Source: PoT sp049331405
Lineage (GTDB): Bacteria; Planctomycetota; Planctomycetia; Isosphaerales; Isosphaeraceae
Direction: 5' to 3'
DNA: 64,000 bases
Assembly (NCBI RefSeq): GCF_049331405.1
Contig: NZ_CP186274.1
Span: forward strand, 4,960,001 to 5,024,000
Shown: one piece after another, positions 35,639 through 46,200 of the stretch
How positions within the stretch are numbered: position 1 is the stretch's first letter
Layout: every line of letters starts with the position of its first letter
Notes under the pieces: model-generated
Databases searched by the model: none
What the model was told of the DNA's origin: nothing
The model's input: only the letters and a program-made list of their open reading frames with translations
Program-made: the position numbers and the translations under genes

Positions 35639-38095
35639 ATGAATAAGCTCTGGCAGATACTCCTGGGGATCGAACGCTCGCCCGGCACGACCGTGGGGGG
35701 CGACACGCGGCTCGAGTTCTCGGCGCTGCCGGGCGGGGCCGCCACCGTCGGCCTCGTCCTGGGGGCGCTGGCGATCCTGGCCTTGCTCTGGCGGCTCAAC
35801 AGGTTCGAGGTCCGCGACCTGCCGCGAAGGCGTCGGATCGCGATCGTCGCGATGCGGGCGATCACCCTCCTCGCTCTCGTGGCCATGCTTCTCGAGCCAG
35901 TCCTGGTCTCGAGCCGGCGTGAGACGGTGAAGTCGCACCTGCCGATCATCGTCGACGACTCGGAGAGCATGAAATTCTCCGACCCCTACACCGACGACTC
36001 CCGCGCGACCGAGCTCGCCTCACGCCTCAAGCTCTCCTCCGAGGGGGGCCGATCGCCGGTCGACCGGCTCCGCGAAACGACCCGGCTAGACCTGGTGAAG
36101 ACGGTCCTGGAGCCGAAGCTCGAGGACCTCGCCAAAGGGCGAGAGCTGCATATCCACAACCTGGAGTCGGCCGCGCAGCCGGGCACCACGGCCTCGCGCT
36201 CACAGAAGGCCCGGAAGCTCGCCGACATCAAGGCGAACCGCTCGGTCTCCCCGCTGGGAGATGCACTCCAGGGGGTCGTCGGGTCGCACCGAGGCCAGCC
36301 GGTCGCCGGGCTCGTGCTGATCACCGACGGGCGTTCCAACACGGGCGAGGATCCGCTCCGCGCCGTGGAAGCGGCCGCCCGGCAGAACATCCCGGTTTAC
36401 ACCATCGCGGCCGGCGCCGACGAAGGCCCGCGCAACATCCGACTCTCCGAGATCGAGGTCAGCCCCGTCGTCTTCGTCCGTGACCCGTTGAACCTGGCCG
36501 TGGTGGTCGAGGCCCGCGGCCTCCGCGACGCCGAGGCGACGATCGTCCTCGAGCAGAAGCTCAACCAGAACGACTGGGAGCCGGTGGGCACCCAGCGCGT
36601 CGTCCTGGGCGAAGATGGCATCCTCAAGCGGACGACGTTCCGGATCACCCCCAAGGTCGTCGGCCAGTATGAGTTCCGCGCCCGCGTCGAGGACGCCGGC
36701 CCCGAGCTGACGCAGGAAGACAACGTCGCCACGGCCGCAGTGAAGGTCGTCCGCCAGCAGATCCGCGTCCTGCTGATCGCGGGGGGTCCGTCGCCCGAGG
36801 TCCAGTTCCTCCGCAACGCCCTGATGCGCGACCAGCACGTCGAATTCGCCGGCTGGTTCCAGCACGCCGACCCGGGGTTTCGCCAGCCTGGGGACCGGCC
36901 GATCAACCGCCTGCCGAACGACCTGGCCGAGTTGGGTCGCTACGACGCACTCCTGCTCGTCGACCCCGACATGCGGGCGCTCGGGCAGCAATGGCCCGAG
37001 ATGATCACCCAGTTCGTGGGCCAGGAGGGGGGCGGGCTCATCTACGTCGCGGGTGAACTCCACTCGCAGATCCTCTTCGAAGCGGCGGAGGGCTCGACGG
37101 GCTCCGCCGGCAACTGGACCAAGATCCTGCCGGTCGTCCGCGACCCCGGCCTCTTCCGCAGCGAGGCTGAGGTCCGGCTCAGCACGCAGGACACATACAC
37201 GCTCGACCTCACCCCCGAGGGGCGCAGCGACCCGATCTTCGAGTTCAACGGCGACCCGATCCGCAACCGCTCGATCCTGACGAGCCTGCCCGGCATGTAC
37301 TGGAATTTCCCCGTGACGCGGGCACGCCCCGGGGCGACCGTCCTCGCCCGGCACGGCGACCCCCGGATGCAGAACCAGTACGGTCGTGCGGTCCTCCTCG
37401 CCTCCCAGCTCTACGGCCCAGGCCGATCCGTCTTCATCGGCTTCGACAGCACGTACCGCTGGCGCTACCTGGCCGAAGACTACTTCGACGGCTTCTGGGC
37501 TCGGCTGGTCGACCGCGTCGGCCGCAACAAGGCGCTCGGTGGGCGGTTCCCCTATCAGGTCCACCTGGGCAAAGGGCTGTACCGGGTCGGGGATCAGGTC
37601 AACATCGGCGTACGTTACACCGAGCCGACCGCCCTCAACGAGGCGACCGAACTCGTCGCGGAGCTGGAGATCGCCGGGCAGCCCCCCGAGCCGATCCGCT
37701 TCGAGCGCGTGCCGGAAGACCCGGGGCTCTTGACCACAACCTTCCCGGCGCAGCAGGCGGGCGCCTATTCGCTCCGGATCGTCTCCTCGACGGCGGCCGA
37801 CGCCGGCTCGGGGGTCCGGGCCTCCACCACAACCTTCCGCGTCGAGCCACCCCGCCGCGAGATCGACGAGCCGTCGCTGAACCGACCCCTGCTCTCCGAC
37901 CTCGCCCGGATGACCGGCGGGAAGGCCCTGAGCCTGGCGGACCTCGACGACCTCGACAATGCCATCGCGATGCGAGAGGTGACGCGGACCCTCGAGACCC
38001 GCGACGAGCTCTGGGACGCGCCGATCCTTTACGCCACCATCGTCCTGGGCCTGACCGCGGAATGGATCCTGCGCAAAATGTCCCGGATGGTTTAA
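35639..38095 (+). CDS. Large membrane vWA/glutamine-amidotransferase-like protein
   Basis: An 818-residue membrane protein with helices at about 36-52 and 67-87 and a C-terminal helix at about 797-812. A vWA-like domain begins at about 101 with IVDDSESM (MIDAS-like), continuing to AGLVLITDGRSNTGEDPL at about 222-240. The part from about 375 (VLLIAGGPSPEVQFLRNAL to LLLVDPDMRAL) resembles a GATase1-like fold, though no catalytic Cys is obvious. Similar proteins follow BatA-type genes in planctomycete MoxR clusters. It is 25 bases downstream of the preceding gene. Its role is probably structural or regulatory within the MoxR complex. Confidence 0.85.
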   Translation: MNKLWQILLGIERSPGTTVGGDTRLEFSALPGGAATVGLVLGALAILALLWRLNRFEVRDLPRRRRIAIVAMRAITLLALVAMLLEPVLVSSRRETVKSHLPIIVDDSESMKFSDPYTDDSRATELASRLKLSSEGGRSPVDRLRETTRLDLVKTVLEPKLEDLAKGRELHIHNLESAAQPGTTASRSQKARKLADIKANRSVSPLGDALQGVVGSHRGQPVAGLVLITDGRSNTGEDPLRAVEAAARQNIPVYTIAAGADEGPRNIRLSEIEVSPVVFVRDPLNLAVVVEARGLRDAEATIVLEQKLNQNDWEPVGTQRVVLGEDGILKRTTFRITPKVVGQYEFRARVEDAGPELTQEDNVATAAVKVVRQQIRVLLIAGGPSPEVQFLRNALMRDQHVEFAGWFQHADPGFRQPGDRPINRLPNDLAELGRYDALLLVDPDMRALGQQWPEMITQFVGQEGGGLIYVAGELHSQILFEAAEGSTGSAGNWTKILPVVRDPGLFRSEAEVRLSTQDTYTLDLTPEGRSDPIFEFNGDPIRNRSILTSLPGMYWNFPVTRARPGATVLARHGDPRMQNQYGRAVLLASQLYGPGRSVFIGFDSTYRWRYLAEDYFDGFWARLVDRVGRNKALGGRFPYQVHLGKGLYRVGDQVNIGVRYTEPTALNEATELVAELEIAGQPPEPIRFERVPEDPGLLTTTFPAQQAGAYSLRIVSSTAADAGSGVRASTTTFRVEPPRREIDEPSLNRPLLSDLARMTGGKALSLADLDDLDNAIAMREVTRTLETRDELWDAPILYATIVLGLTAEWILRKMSRMV

Positions 38096-38221
38096 ACTCA
38101 TGATGATTCGCCTGAGACCAGGCGAGCGCGTTGCGAGATTGGGAAGATCGCGTCGAGTCGGAGTCGCTGGGCCGGTTGGCCCGGCCTTTACCAACCATCT
38201 TGATTCGCGGGATCCAACGCC

Positions 38222-40471
38222 GTGATGACCGAGACGGAACTGCCCAGCCTGGCTTCGCTCCGCGAAGGGCAAATCGCCCTCCGAGGACAGCTCGCGCGCC
38301 TGCGACGACGCCTGCGGCTCGAACTCCTGCTGGAATTCCTCGTCGACGCCGCCGCGACGATCACCGCGGTCGCCGCCCTGCTCGTCCTGCTCGACTGGTG
38401 GTTCCGGTTCGGGCTCCAGGTCCGGATGATGGTCCTGGGCCTGAGCGTCGTCGCGATCCTCGGGTTCCTCGCGATCCGGGCGATCAAACGCTGGAGGTCG
38501 GCGCAACTCGACGACCTCGCGCTGGCGATGACCCTCGACCGGCTCCGACCCGGGATCGGTCAACAGATCGCCGACGTGCTCCAGCTCCCGGATCTGCTCG
38601 AGGCCTCGTCCCTCTCCACCTCTCCGGCGATGGTCCGGCTCGCGGTCAGCCGGGCCACTCATGCCCTGACGGGCTCGGACTGGCACTCGCTCTGGAACCG
38701 CAAGCGGACGGGCCTCTTCGCCGTGATGCTGCTCGGCTGCCTGCTCGTGCCGGCGGCGTTCGGGGCGATCGCCCCGAGGTCCGCAAGGCTGAGCCTCGCC
38801 CGATGGCTCCTCGGCTCCAAAGAGCGCTGGCCGCAGCGCACGTATCTCACGGTGCTGGGCCTGGGCAAGGACGGCCGGATCGTCGCCCCCAAGGATGAGC
38901 GAGTGATCCTGGACGTCAGGAGCGACCTCCCCCAGGTCAAGAAAGTCGGGAGCTTCTGGCAGATCGAGGGCCGCGGCGAGCCCTTCGCCCTCCGCTTCGA
39001 GCCGAAGTCGCCCCGCACGCCCAAGGCGGTGCAGGTCCGCGAGCAGACCAACGACGGCAAGACCCTCAACGGCGTGATGGTCTCGACCGGCCCGACTCAG
39101 TTCCGCTACGAGCTGCCCGCGAGCCCGACCGGCTCGAGCCTCGACCTAACCGGCGGCGACGACTGGCTCGGCCCCCTCCGGATCGAGCGGGTCGACCGGC
39201 CGACCCTGGCCGAGATCAAGCTGCGGGTCAAGGAGCCGGGGTCGATCGCCCCCGAGTTCCGCGAGATCCCCGACCCTCGCCAGCACCTCCTCTTCCTGCC
39301 CGATACCGAGGTCGAGCTGACGCTCGTCGGCAGCGAGCCGCTCGCCGAGGCCAGGCTCAAGTTCCACCGCGAGGGGGCTCCGGCCCTGACGCGGGTCGAC
39401 AGCAAGACATTCACCACGCGCTGGATCCTCCGCGAGGCCACGACGCTCGAGATCCAGCTCAAGGCCGAGACGACGGGGCTCGAGTCCCGCCCGGCCTTCC
39501 TCTCGATCGGCATCCTCCGCGACCGCGAGCCCCGCGTGACCTTGCGGGCCCTCGGGGTCGGCAGCCACGTGACGCCGGTCGCCACGATCCCGCTCAGCAT
39601 CGCCGCGACTGACGACTTCGGGCTCGCGTCGATCCGGCTCCAGGTCGACAAGACCACCCCCATCGACGACAAGGGGGAGGAGAAGGAGAAAGAGAAGGTC
39701 GAGGCCAAGACGAAGCGGCAGACCGTCGCCCTGCCCTTCTCGGTCGACAAGGCCCACCCCACGCTCGACCACCAGGCCCGCCACGACGTCACGCTCCAGA
39801 CTGAGCCGCCCAAAATCGGCACGCTGCTCCGGTTCGTGGCCGAGGCCGAGGACTTCAGCTCGCGGGGCGCCCAGGTCGGCCGCTCGAGCGCCCTGCAGCT
39901 CCAGGTCGTCTCGCCCGACGAGCTCTTCTACGAAATCCTGATCCGCCAGCGGGCGGAGCGCTCCAAGTTCATCGCGCTCCTCGAGGCGATGGAGAAGCAG
40001 ACGCCCGTGCTGGCGACCGAGCCCTCGGCCGAGGATCTCATTCGCGTCCTGCGGGTCGAGCACTCGGCCTCACGCCAGCTCGACCAGATCGCCGGGCGCA
40101 TCGCCGACGCCTTGCAGGAGATGAAGCTCAACCAGATCGGTTCGCCCAAGTCGCACAGGCTCTTGCAGGACGCCGTGATCGAGCCGATCCGGGCCCTCAA
40201 CTCGGGCCCCGTCAACCAGCTCCGCAACGTCCTGCAGTCGCTGACCAGCGGGGGGTCGAGCCCCAACGCGAACAAAGAGACAGCTCGACTGCTCCACGGC
40301 GAAGTCGTTACAAAAATGAAGGCGATCCTGGATCAGATGTCACAATGGGAAAGCTTCGTGGATGTCGTGAATCAGGTCGCCGAGGTGATCCGGCAGCAGC
40401 AGAAGATCCTCCAGAACACGGAAAAAGCCCGGGACTCGCGCACGCAGGAGATTTTCGATGAGAAGCCCTGA
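38222..40471 (+). CDS. DUF4175-like membrane protein
   Basis: A 749-residue protein with two N-terminal membrane helices (about 37-58 and 67-84) and another near 155-175, followed by a large extracytoplasmic beta region (about 190-500) and a helical C terminus. The layout matches the DUF4175/TIGR02302-like proteins found in MoxR clusters. An acidic-basic KEKEKVEAKTKR stretch is at about 485-500. GTG (38222) and ATG (38225) are possible starts; the GTG is used here. It overlaps the following coiled-coil gene by 14 bases, so the two are likely co-translated. No catalytic motif seen. Confidence 0.82.
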   Translation: MMTETELPSLASLREGQIALRGQLARLRRRLRLELLLEFLVDAAATITAVAALLVLLDWWFRFGLQVRMMVLGLSVVAILGFLAIRAIKRWRSAQLDDLALAMTLDRLRPGIGQQIADVLQLPDLLEASSLSTSPAMVRLAVSRATHALTGSDWHSLWNRKRTGLFAVMLLGCLLVPAAFGAIAPRSARLSLARWLLGSKERWPQRTYLTVLGLGKDGRIVAPKDERVILDVRSDLPQVKKVGSFWQIEGRGEPFALRFEPKSPRTPKAVQVREQTNDGKTLNGVMVSTGPTQFRYELPASPTGSSLDLTGGDDWLGPLRIERVDRPTLAEIKLRVKEPGSIAPEFREIPDPRQHLLFLPDTEVELTLVGSEPLAEARLKFHREGAPALTRVDSKTFTTRWILREATTLEIQLKAETTGLESRPAFLSIGILRDREPRVTLRALGVGSHVTPVATIPLSIAATDDFGLASIRLQVDKTTPIDDKGEEKEKEKVEAKTKRQTVALPFSVDKAHPTLDHQARHDVTLQTEPPKIGTLLRFVAEAEDFSSRGAQVGRSSALQLQVVSPDELFYEILIRQRAERSKFIALLEAMEKQTPVLATEPSAEDLIRVLRVEHSASRQLDQIAGRIADALQEMKLNQIGSPKSHRLLQDAVIEPIRALNSGPVNQLRNVLQSLTSGGSSPNANKETARLLHGEVVTKMKAILDQMSQWESFVDVVNQVAEVIRQQQKILQNTEKARDSRTQEIFDEKP

Positions 40472-42431
40472 CCGGCATCCCGCACGGGCCTTCTGCCGCG
40501 TCGGCCGCACCCCGGCCGATCGCGTCTCCTTGTTGTCGATGCTCCTGGTTGCCATCACGACCGCCGGGCTCCTGCCCGCAGCTTTCGGCCAGGCCCCGCC
40601 CGCCCCGTCCGAACCCGCCGGGGTCTTCGACGAGGAGAAGAAGGAGGGGGAGGCGAAGGCCGACGACGCCGCACCGAAGAAGGAGACGGTCACCGACCGG
40701 GACTCCATCGGCTTCACACAGGAGAACGTCGCCGCGCAGATGACCGAGCTGGAAGAGCGCATGTTCCGGCTCTCCGAGGCCCTCAGGGGCCTCGAGCCCG
40801 AGAACGCCTCGCGCCTCAGCTTGGCCCTCAAGTTCTCGCGTGAAGAGCTGATCCTCCATCAGATGAAGAGCACCCAGAAGCTCCTCAAGGAGGCCCAGCT
40901 CAATAAGGCCGAGACCGAGGTCCGCGAGCTGCTGGCGAAGCTCGAGCACCTCCGCAACCTCCTGCTCGCCGACGACCTCGACTTCCAGATGAAGCTCGCC
41001 CGGCTCCGCCAGATGCGCGAGTCGCTGTCGCAGCTCCAGCGCATCATCAAGGAAGAGCGTCGCGAGTACGCCTGGTCCCGGACCGCCGTGGAACAGCAGG
41101 GGGATCGCAAGACGCTCCAGGAGAAGAAGGCCACCCTCGAGGCCCTCGTCCGCGACCAGAAGGCACTCATCGAGGAGACCAGGGCGGCGAACGCCAAGGA
41201 CGACGCCGACCCGGCCAAGCCGGAGGCTCGCGAGAAGAATAAGACGAAGGAAACGGATATCCGCAAGCGGACGGCCTCGCTCGCCGCAACTCCCCAGTTC
41301 AAGGGGCAGGAGCCCCCCTTCCTCGCACAGGCCTCGCCCCACTTCGACGACGCCATCACGCACCTCGGCACCAAGGACGGCGAGGCCAGCCTCGCCGCCG
41401 AGGGGAAGGCCCTCGAGCTCCTCGAGAAGGAACAAGGCCGCCTCGACGAACGCCTCGCCGCCATCGACAAGGAGCTCGCCCCCGGCGAATTCCAGCGCTT
41501 CGAGCAGGAGCAGGCGAAGAACCGGGCGGCCGCCGAATCCCTGGCCGAGGCCTCGGCCAGGCTCGGGCAGGTCGGCGTCCCGCTCCAGAAGGACCTGATC
41601 CGCTCCGGCGGCTCCATGCGGTCGGCCGAGGGGGACCTGGCCAAGACCCAGGCCAAGCCCGCCGCCGATGACCAGCTCGCCGCCATCAAGCATCTGGTCA
41701 AGGCGGACGAGGAGCTTGCACGCTCGCTCGAGGCCCTCCTCGTCGAACTGAGGTCGGAGCTCCAGACCCGGATCATCGGCGAGCTGACCGAGATGCATGA
41801 GCTGCAGGTCGCCATCCGCGAGACGACCGAGGCCCAGGCCCCCCGCATCGCCCAGCACTCGCGTACCGCCTTGCTGATGGTGACCGGACTCTCGCCCAAG
41901 GAAGCCGAGCTCGGCGACCGCACCGACCAGCTTGCCGCGCTCACCGAGGAGACCGAGTTCGGCATCGCCCTGCCGACCGCCCTCCACGTCCTCTCCCGCC
42001 ACATGCGTAAGATTCAGGACGCACTCAAGGCCGGCGACGCGAGCGAGATGACGGTGACGCTCGAGAAACGAGTCGAGGTCGACATCCTCAGCCTGCTCGA
42101 GGCCATGCGTCGGCTCCCGCCGACCACGCCCCCGCCGCCTGGCACCCCCCTGCCCTCCGAACCGAGGGCGCGGGAACGGGAACTGAACCGTCTCGTCGCG
42201 GAACTCAAAATGATCCGGCTCGTCCAGAACCGGCTCAACGACGACACCGAGGGCACCGACAAGACGAGGCCGAAGCCCGAGGTCCTACCCCCGGCCTTGC
42301 GGCGCGAGATCGAGACACTGACCTCCCGGCAGGAGGAGATCCACACCTCGCTCGCCAAGATCGCCGAGAAGCTCGAGGCCCCGCAGGAGGCCGAGGAGAC
42401 GCTCCCGAATCCCGTCGACGCCATCCAGTAA
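40458..42431 (+). CDS. Exported coiled-coil protein
   Basis: A 657-residue protein with a signal-like hydrophobic stretch at about 24-45 ending at FGQA, a Pro/Glu/Lys-rich linker, and then long heptad-rich helices (MTELEERMFRLSEALRGLE, LEALVRDQKALIEETRAAN, LLEKEQGRLDERLAAIDKEL). The middle (340-500) is almost wholly charged, with predicted coiled coil. A Pro-rich insert (PPTTPPPPGTPLP) separates the last helical part. No enzyme signature. Its start codon lies within the end of the DUF4175-like gene. It probably acts as an extracytoplasmic partner of that protein, by gene order and coupling. Confidence 0.83.
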   Translation: MRSPDRHPARAFCRVGRTPADRVSLLSMLLVAITTAGLLPAAFGQAPPAPSEPAGVFDEEKKEGEAKADDAAPKKETVTDRDSIGFTQENVAAQMTELEERMFRLSEALRGLEPENASRLSLALKFSREELILHQMKSTQKLLKEAQLNKAETEVRELLAKLEHLRNLLLADDLDFQMKLARLRQMRESLSQLQRIIKEERREYAWSRTAVEQQGDRKTLQEKKATLEALVRDQKALIEETRAANAKDDADPAKPEAREKNKTKETDIRKRTASLAATPQFKGQEPPFLAQASPHFDDAITHLGTKDGEASLAAEGKALELLEKEQGRLDERLAAIDKELAPGEFQRFEQEQAKNRAAAESLAEASARLGQVGVPLQKDLIRSGGSMRSAEGDLAKTQAKPAADDQLAAIKHLVKADEELARSLEALLVELRSELQTRIIGELTEMHELQVAIRETTEAQAPRIAQHSRTALLMVTGLSPKEAELGDRTDQLAALTEETEFGIALPTALHVLSRHMRKIQDALKAGDASEMTVTLEKRVEVDILSLLEAMRRLPPTTPPPPGTPLPSEPRARERELNRLVAELKMIRLVQNRLNDDTEGTDKTRPKPEVLPPALRREIETLTSRQEEIHTSLAKIAEKLEAPQEAEETLPNPVDAIQ

Positions 42432-42444
42432 TGTTCGCCTCAAG

Positions 42445-42469
42445 TTTCGAATGCAAACGGTATTCGAAA
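42445..42469 (+). other. AT-rich hairpin ending the main array
   Basis: A perfect 8-bp inverted repeat TTTCGAAT (42445-42452) and ATTCGAAA (42462-42469) with a 9-base loop, 13 bases after a stop codon. A CTTTTGAT stretch follows about ten bases later. It may be a weak terminator or regulator-binding site between the array and the next gene. Confidence 0.35.
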
Positions 42470-42551
42470 ACGTGAATCTTTTGATGGCACCCTAGTACCG
42501 AGTGAGAGACGTATCCATTAACGCCGGTTCTTCCGACCTCGTGAGGACGTT

Positions 42552-43091
42552 ATGAGAAGATACCTCCGCCTTTTCGTCGCGATCTCGGCGACCACGTCAA
42601 TCTCGGGCCTGACCGCACTTGCCGACGAGGCCCCCACGATTCCCGGCGTGGTCACGAAGATGAGCGGCGTCGCCGAGGACCTCGGTAAGACGAAGACCGG
42701 CGAGGACGTCCAGAAGCAGCAGAAGGCGATCATCCACGACCTGGACACGCTCATCGCCCAGTTGGAAAAGCAGTGCGCCGCCTGCAAGAACGGCATCAAG
42801 AAGAATAACCCCAACCAGGGGCTGAAGGACTCGGTCATCGGGAGAGGCACCGGCGGCATCGGCGACCTCGTCAACCCGGGCGATAGCGCCAAGGATTGGG
42901 CCAAGCTCTCGAGCCGCGAACGCGACCGTATCCTCCAGTCGATGTCGGAAGGGTTCCCGCCCGAGTATCGCACGGTCCTTGAGCGCTACTATCGCCGCCT
43001 GGCCGAGGAGAAGTCGGCCGCCAACACGACTCCCAAGGAAAAGGACAAAGATCAGGAGCAGGATAAGGCCCCGACTGAGGCCAAGCCCTGA
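42552..43091 (+). CDS. Small exported protein of unknown function
   Basis: A 179-residue protein with a signal peptide (MRRYLRLFVAISATTSISGLTALA-D). A CAAC pair (C75, C78) follows a helical segment, and the segment SSRERDRILQSMSEGFPPEYRTVLERYYRRL near 130-160 resembles a sequence often found at the end of planctomycete DUF4175 proteins. The last 22 residues are a Lys/Asp/Glu/Thr-rich tail. GAGGA precedes the ATG. It stands 120 bases beyond the array and may share its role; a terminator-like hairpin follows. No function known. Confidence 0.78.
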   Translation: MRRYLRLFVAISATTSISGLTALADEAPTIPGVVTKMSGVAEDLGKTKTGEDVQKQQKAIIHDLDTLIAQLEKQCAACKNGIKKNNPNQGLKDSVIGRGTGGIGDLVNPGDSAKDWAKLSSRERDRILQSMSEGFPPEYRTVLERYYRRLAEEKSAANTTPKEKDKDQEQDKAPTEAKP

Positions 43092-43126
43092 GCCTTCGCG
43101 CTCCGATCATCGGGTGTTTCATCGCG

Positions 43127-43157
43127 AGGCCGGGGACATGGGTGATGCCCCCGGCCT
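43127..43157 (+). terminator. Terminator-like hairpin after the small exported protein gene
   Basis: A 9-bp inverted repeat AGGCCGGGG (43127-43135) and CCCCGGCCT (43149-43157) with a 13-base loop, 36 bases beyond the stop, followed by TCCGATTTCG. GC-rich stem with only short T-runs, so strength is moderate. Confidence 0.55.
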
Positions 43158-43298
43158 TCCGATTTCGCAAGAATCACCGCATATCTAAGTTTCACTCAAT
43201 CGTCACTGCAACGTAAAGACCTAGCTCGCCTGCCGTCGCGGCGAAGTGACATCCCGGTGTCAATCGTCTCGGCCCCGCCCGCAATCCCAGGAGATCCG

Positions 43299-46200
43299 AT
43301 GTACGGCGCAACCTTATTGATGATCGGCCTCCTGGGGGCGGCCGGCCCCAACGAATACTCGCGGTCGCTCGCGTCGAAAAACCTCGACCAGGCCACGCTC
43401 GACGCCGAGGGCTACGGCGAGAAGAAGGCGCTGAAGCGTGAGGACGACGGCCTCCGGATCACGCTGGCCCCCGGCGAGGCCGAGACGGGCTGGAAGACCC
43501 CGCAGCAGCTCAGGATCGGCGGCGACTTCAAGATCACGGCCAACCTCCTGATCAAGACCCTCCCCAAGCCCGCGCAGGAAGACGGCGTCGCCGTGGGCCT
43601 GGCGATCGCCTTCCAGGACATCACCCAGCCCGACCTGGCGCTGGTCCGAGTCCGGGAGCCGAAGGGGGCGGAGGTCTACCGCTCCGTCGACAAGGGGCTG
43701 CCCAACCCCATGATGATGATGCAGCCCCAGTTCCAGATGATGGGGATGTTCGGCCAGCCGGGGGCACCCCCGGCCAAGCCGCCGAGACGGACCTTCCCAG
43801 CCGCCGGGGACGCCGTGCGGCTCGAGATCAGCCGCGAAGGCATGAACATCCGACTCGAGGTCCTGGACAACGTCGGCGGCCGGACGCGCTACCTCGGCCA
43901 GCTCCCGCTCGGCGTGAATGACGTCGCCTCGATCAAGGTCTTCGTCGCCAATCGCAACGGGGCCGAGGCCGTCAACGTCCTTCTCCGCGACCTCGCGATC
44001 CACGCGGACCGGCTCACGGGGCTCGGCACCAACGTGCGGACGGTCTACGGCAACGTCGTCTACGCCGAGCCGACCTCCATCGAGAAGGGCATCCTGATCG
44101 TGGGCGGCCAGCCCAAGGCCCCGCCCGCCGAGACGCCCAAGCCGCAGGACGGCAAGACCCCTGCGACCCCCGGCGACAAGCCGAAGCCCGGCGAGCCCGA
44201 GAAGAAGGACGAGGCCAAACCCGCCGAGCCCGCGAAGGCCGCCGCCCAGCTCGCACCCGCGGCTCCCGCCGTCGCGGTCGTGGCCGTCGCCGCCCCTGCT
44301 CCCGCGGCTCCCGCCGCACCGGGTAATGTGGTCGTCGTGGCAGCGGTCCCCGCGGGTGGGCCCGTCGTGATGGCCACCCCCGCACCGGCGGCGGCTCCCG
44401 CCGCACCGGCAACCCCGGGCGCCCCCGCCCAGCCGAATGCCGCCGCGCCGGCCGAGCCCAAGGCCAAGATCCCCCTCGACGAGCTCGAGAGCATCAGGTT
44501 CGAACGCACGCCGATGATGTCAGGCCGCTTCGTCGGTCAAGTCAATCTTGATTTGACGATGCCGAATCCGAACGCCAAGAAAGAAGAGCCCAAGAAAGAC
44601 CAACCGACTCCAAAGCCCGACGAGGCCAAGAAAGACGAGAAGAAGGACGAGCCAGCAGCGAAGACGGATGACTCCAAGAAAGAAGAGCCTAAGAAGGATC
44701 AGCCTGAAGCCAAGAAGGACGAGGCTAAGAAAGATGATGCCAAGAAGGACGAAGTGAAAAAGGACGAGACCAAGAAAGACGAGAAGAAGGACGAAGCCAA
44801 GAAGGGCGAAGAAAAGAAAGACGACGCCAAGAAGGAAGAGCCGAAGAAAGAAGCCCCCGCCGAGAAGAAGAAGGACGCTCCCAACGACGCCCTCGCCCCT
44901 CCGCCGGGGACGACGGTCAACAAGGTGCCCCGCGTCTATCCCAAGAAGAATGGCATCCGCGACCTGGACCTCTTCGTCGTCGGCCTCAGGCCCGCCGCGA
45001 TCAAGCAGGTCATGGTCACCTGCCAGACCGACAAGGGCCCGGCGAGCTGGCGGCTGGATACGACCGACTCCCAGGACTGGCCTCTCGTCGTCCGCCGCGC
45101 GGGGATGGAATCGTTCGCCGACATCTACGTCGAACCCCCGCAAGGCGACTGCTTCCAGAAGGACTTCTCGGTCAACATCACCTATGAAGATGGCCAGATG
45201 GGGACCGCCTCGATCAAGTCCACCGAGCATACCGACGCGAACCTCGCCGTCGATCCCAAGGCTCCCGTCCCGTCCCTCCCCGACGCCTGGGTCTACCTCA
45301 CCGGTGACGAAAAGTTCTTCGGCAAGATCGCAGGCATCACCGAGGACAAGCTGCAGATCACCACGCCGGCGCAGGACAAGCTCGACGTGCCGCTCGCGCG
45401 GGTCGTCGGGATCCACTTCGCCCTGCTCGACCGCAAGGAGACGGCCGAGGCCTTCGCCAAGCGTCTGAAGGCCCGGGTCTCCGAGGATCTGCTCCTGGCG
45501 AAGTCGAAGAACGGCGAGGTCGTCGCGATCGCGGGCGTGCTGGAGAAGACCGAGAATGACAAGCTCCACTTCCTCTTCCAGAACAAGAGCCGGACGCTGC
45601 CCTTGAAGTCGGTCGAGGGGCTCGTCATGGCCACGAGGCCCGACCTCAAGGAGCCCGACGCCGTCCGCTCGACCTTCACCCTGCCGAACGGCGTGGTCCT
45701 CTCGGGGCGCTGGAAGGACCTGGATACGGCCAACTGGAAGATCGAGATGCCCTGGGGCCAGGAGTTGAAGATCCCCGCGACCGACGTCCAAGAGGTCCGC
45801 TTCCATGGGGGGATCGTGACGTACCTCTCCGACCTCATCCCCAGCAAGGTCGAGGAGACCCCCTTCTTCGCCCGACGCATCCCCTACCGCCGGGACAAGA
45901 ACCTCCTGGGCGAGCCCTTGAAGATGAAGGGGCAGGCCTACGACCGCGGGGTCGCCGTCCACTCGAAGACCGTCCTCACCTACGACCTCAACCGCCGCTA
46001 CAACACCTTCGAGTCCCTCGTCGGCTTCGACGACGCGGCGCTGTCGAAAGGCCGCGTGGAATGCCACGTCTTCGCCGATGACAAGGAGGTCTACGCCAAC
46101 GCCGACCTCCGTGCCGACGGAGCCCCCGTCCCCCTGAAGCTCTCCGTGGCCGGGGCCGAGCAGTTGCGGCTCGTCATCGACTTCGGCCAGGGCCAGGACA

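Noticed and set aside
36200..38686. 828-codon open frame on the minus strand
   Set aside because: Antisense to the vWA membrane gene and DUF4175-like gene; Arg/Asp/Gly-rich composition typical of a shadow frame.
44571..44888. Possible tandem-repeat DNA or CRISPR-like array
   Set aside because: The repeats are in frame, degenerate and protein-coding; there are no spacers or conserved repeat units.
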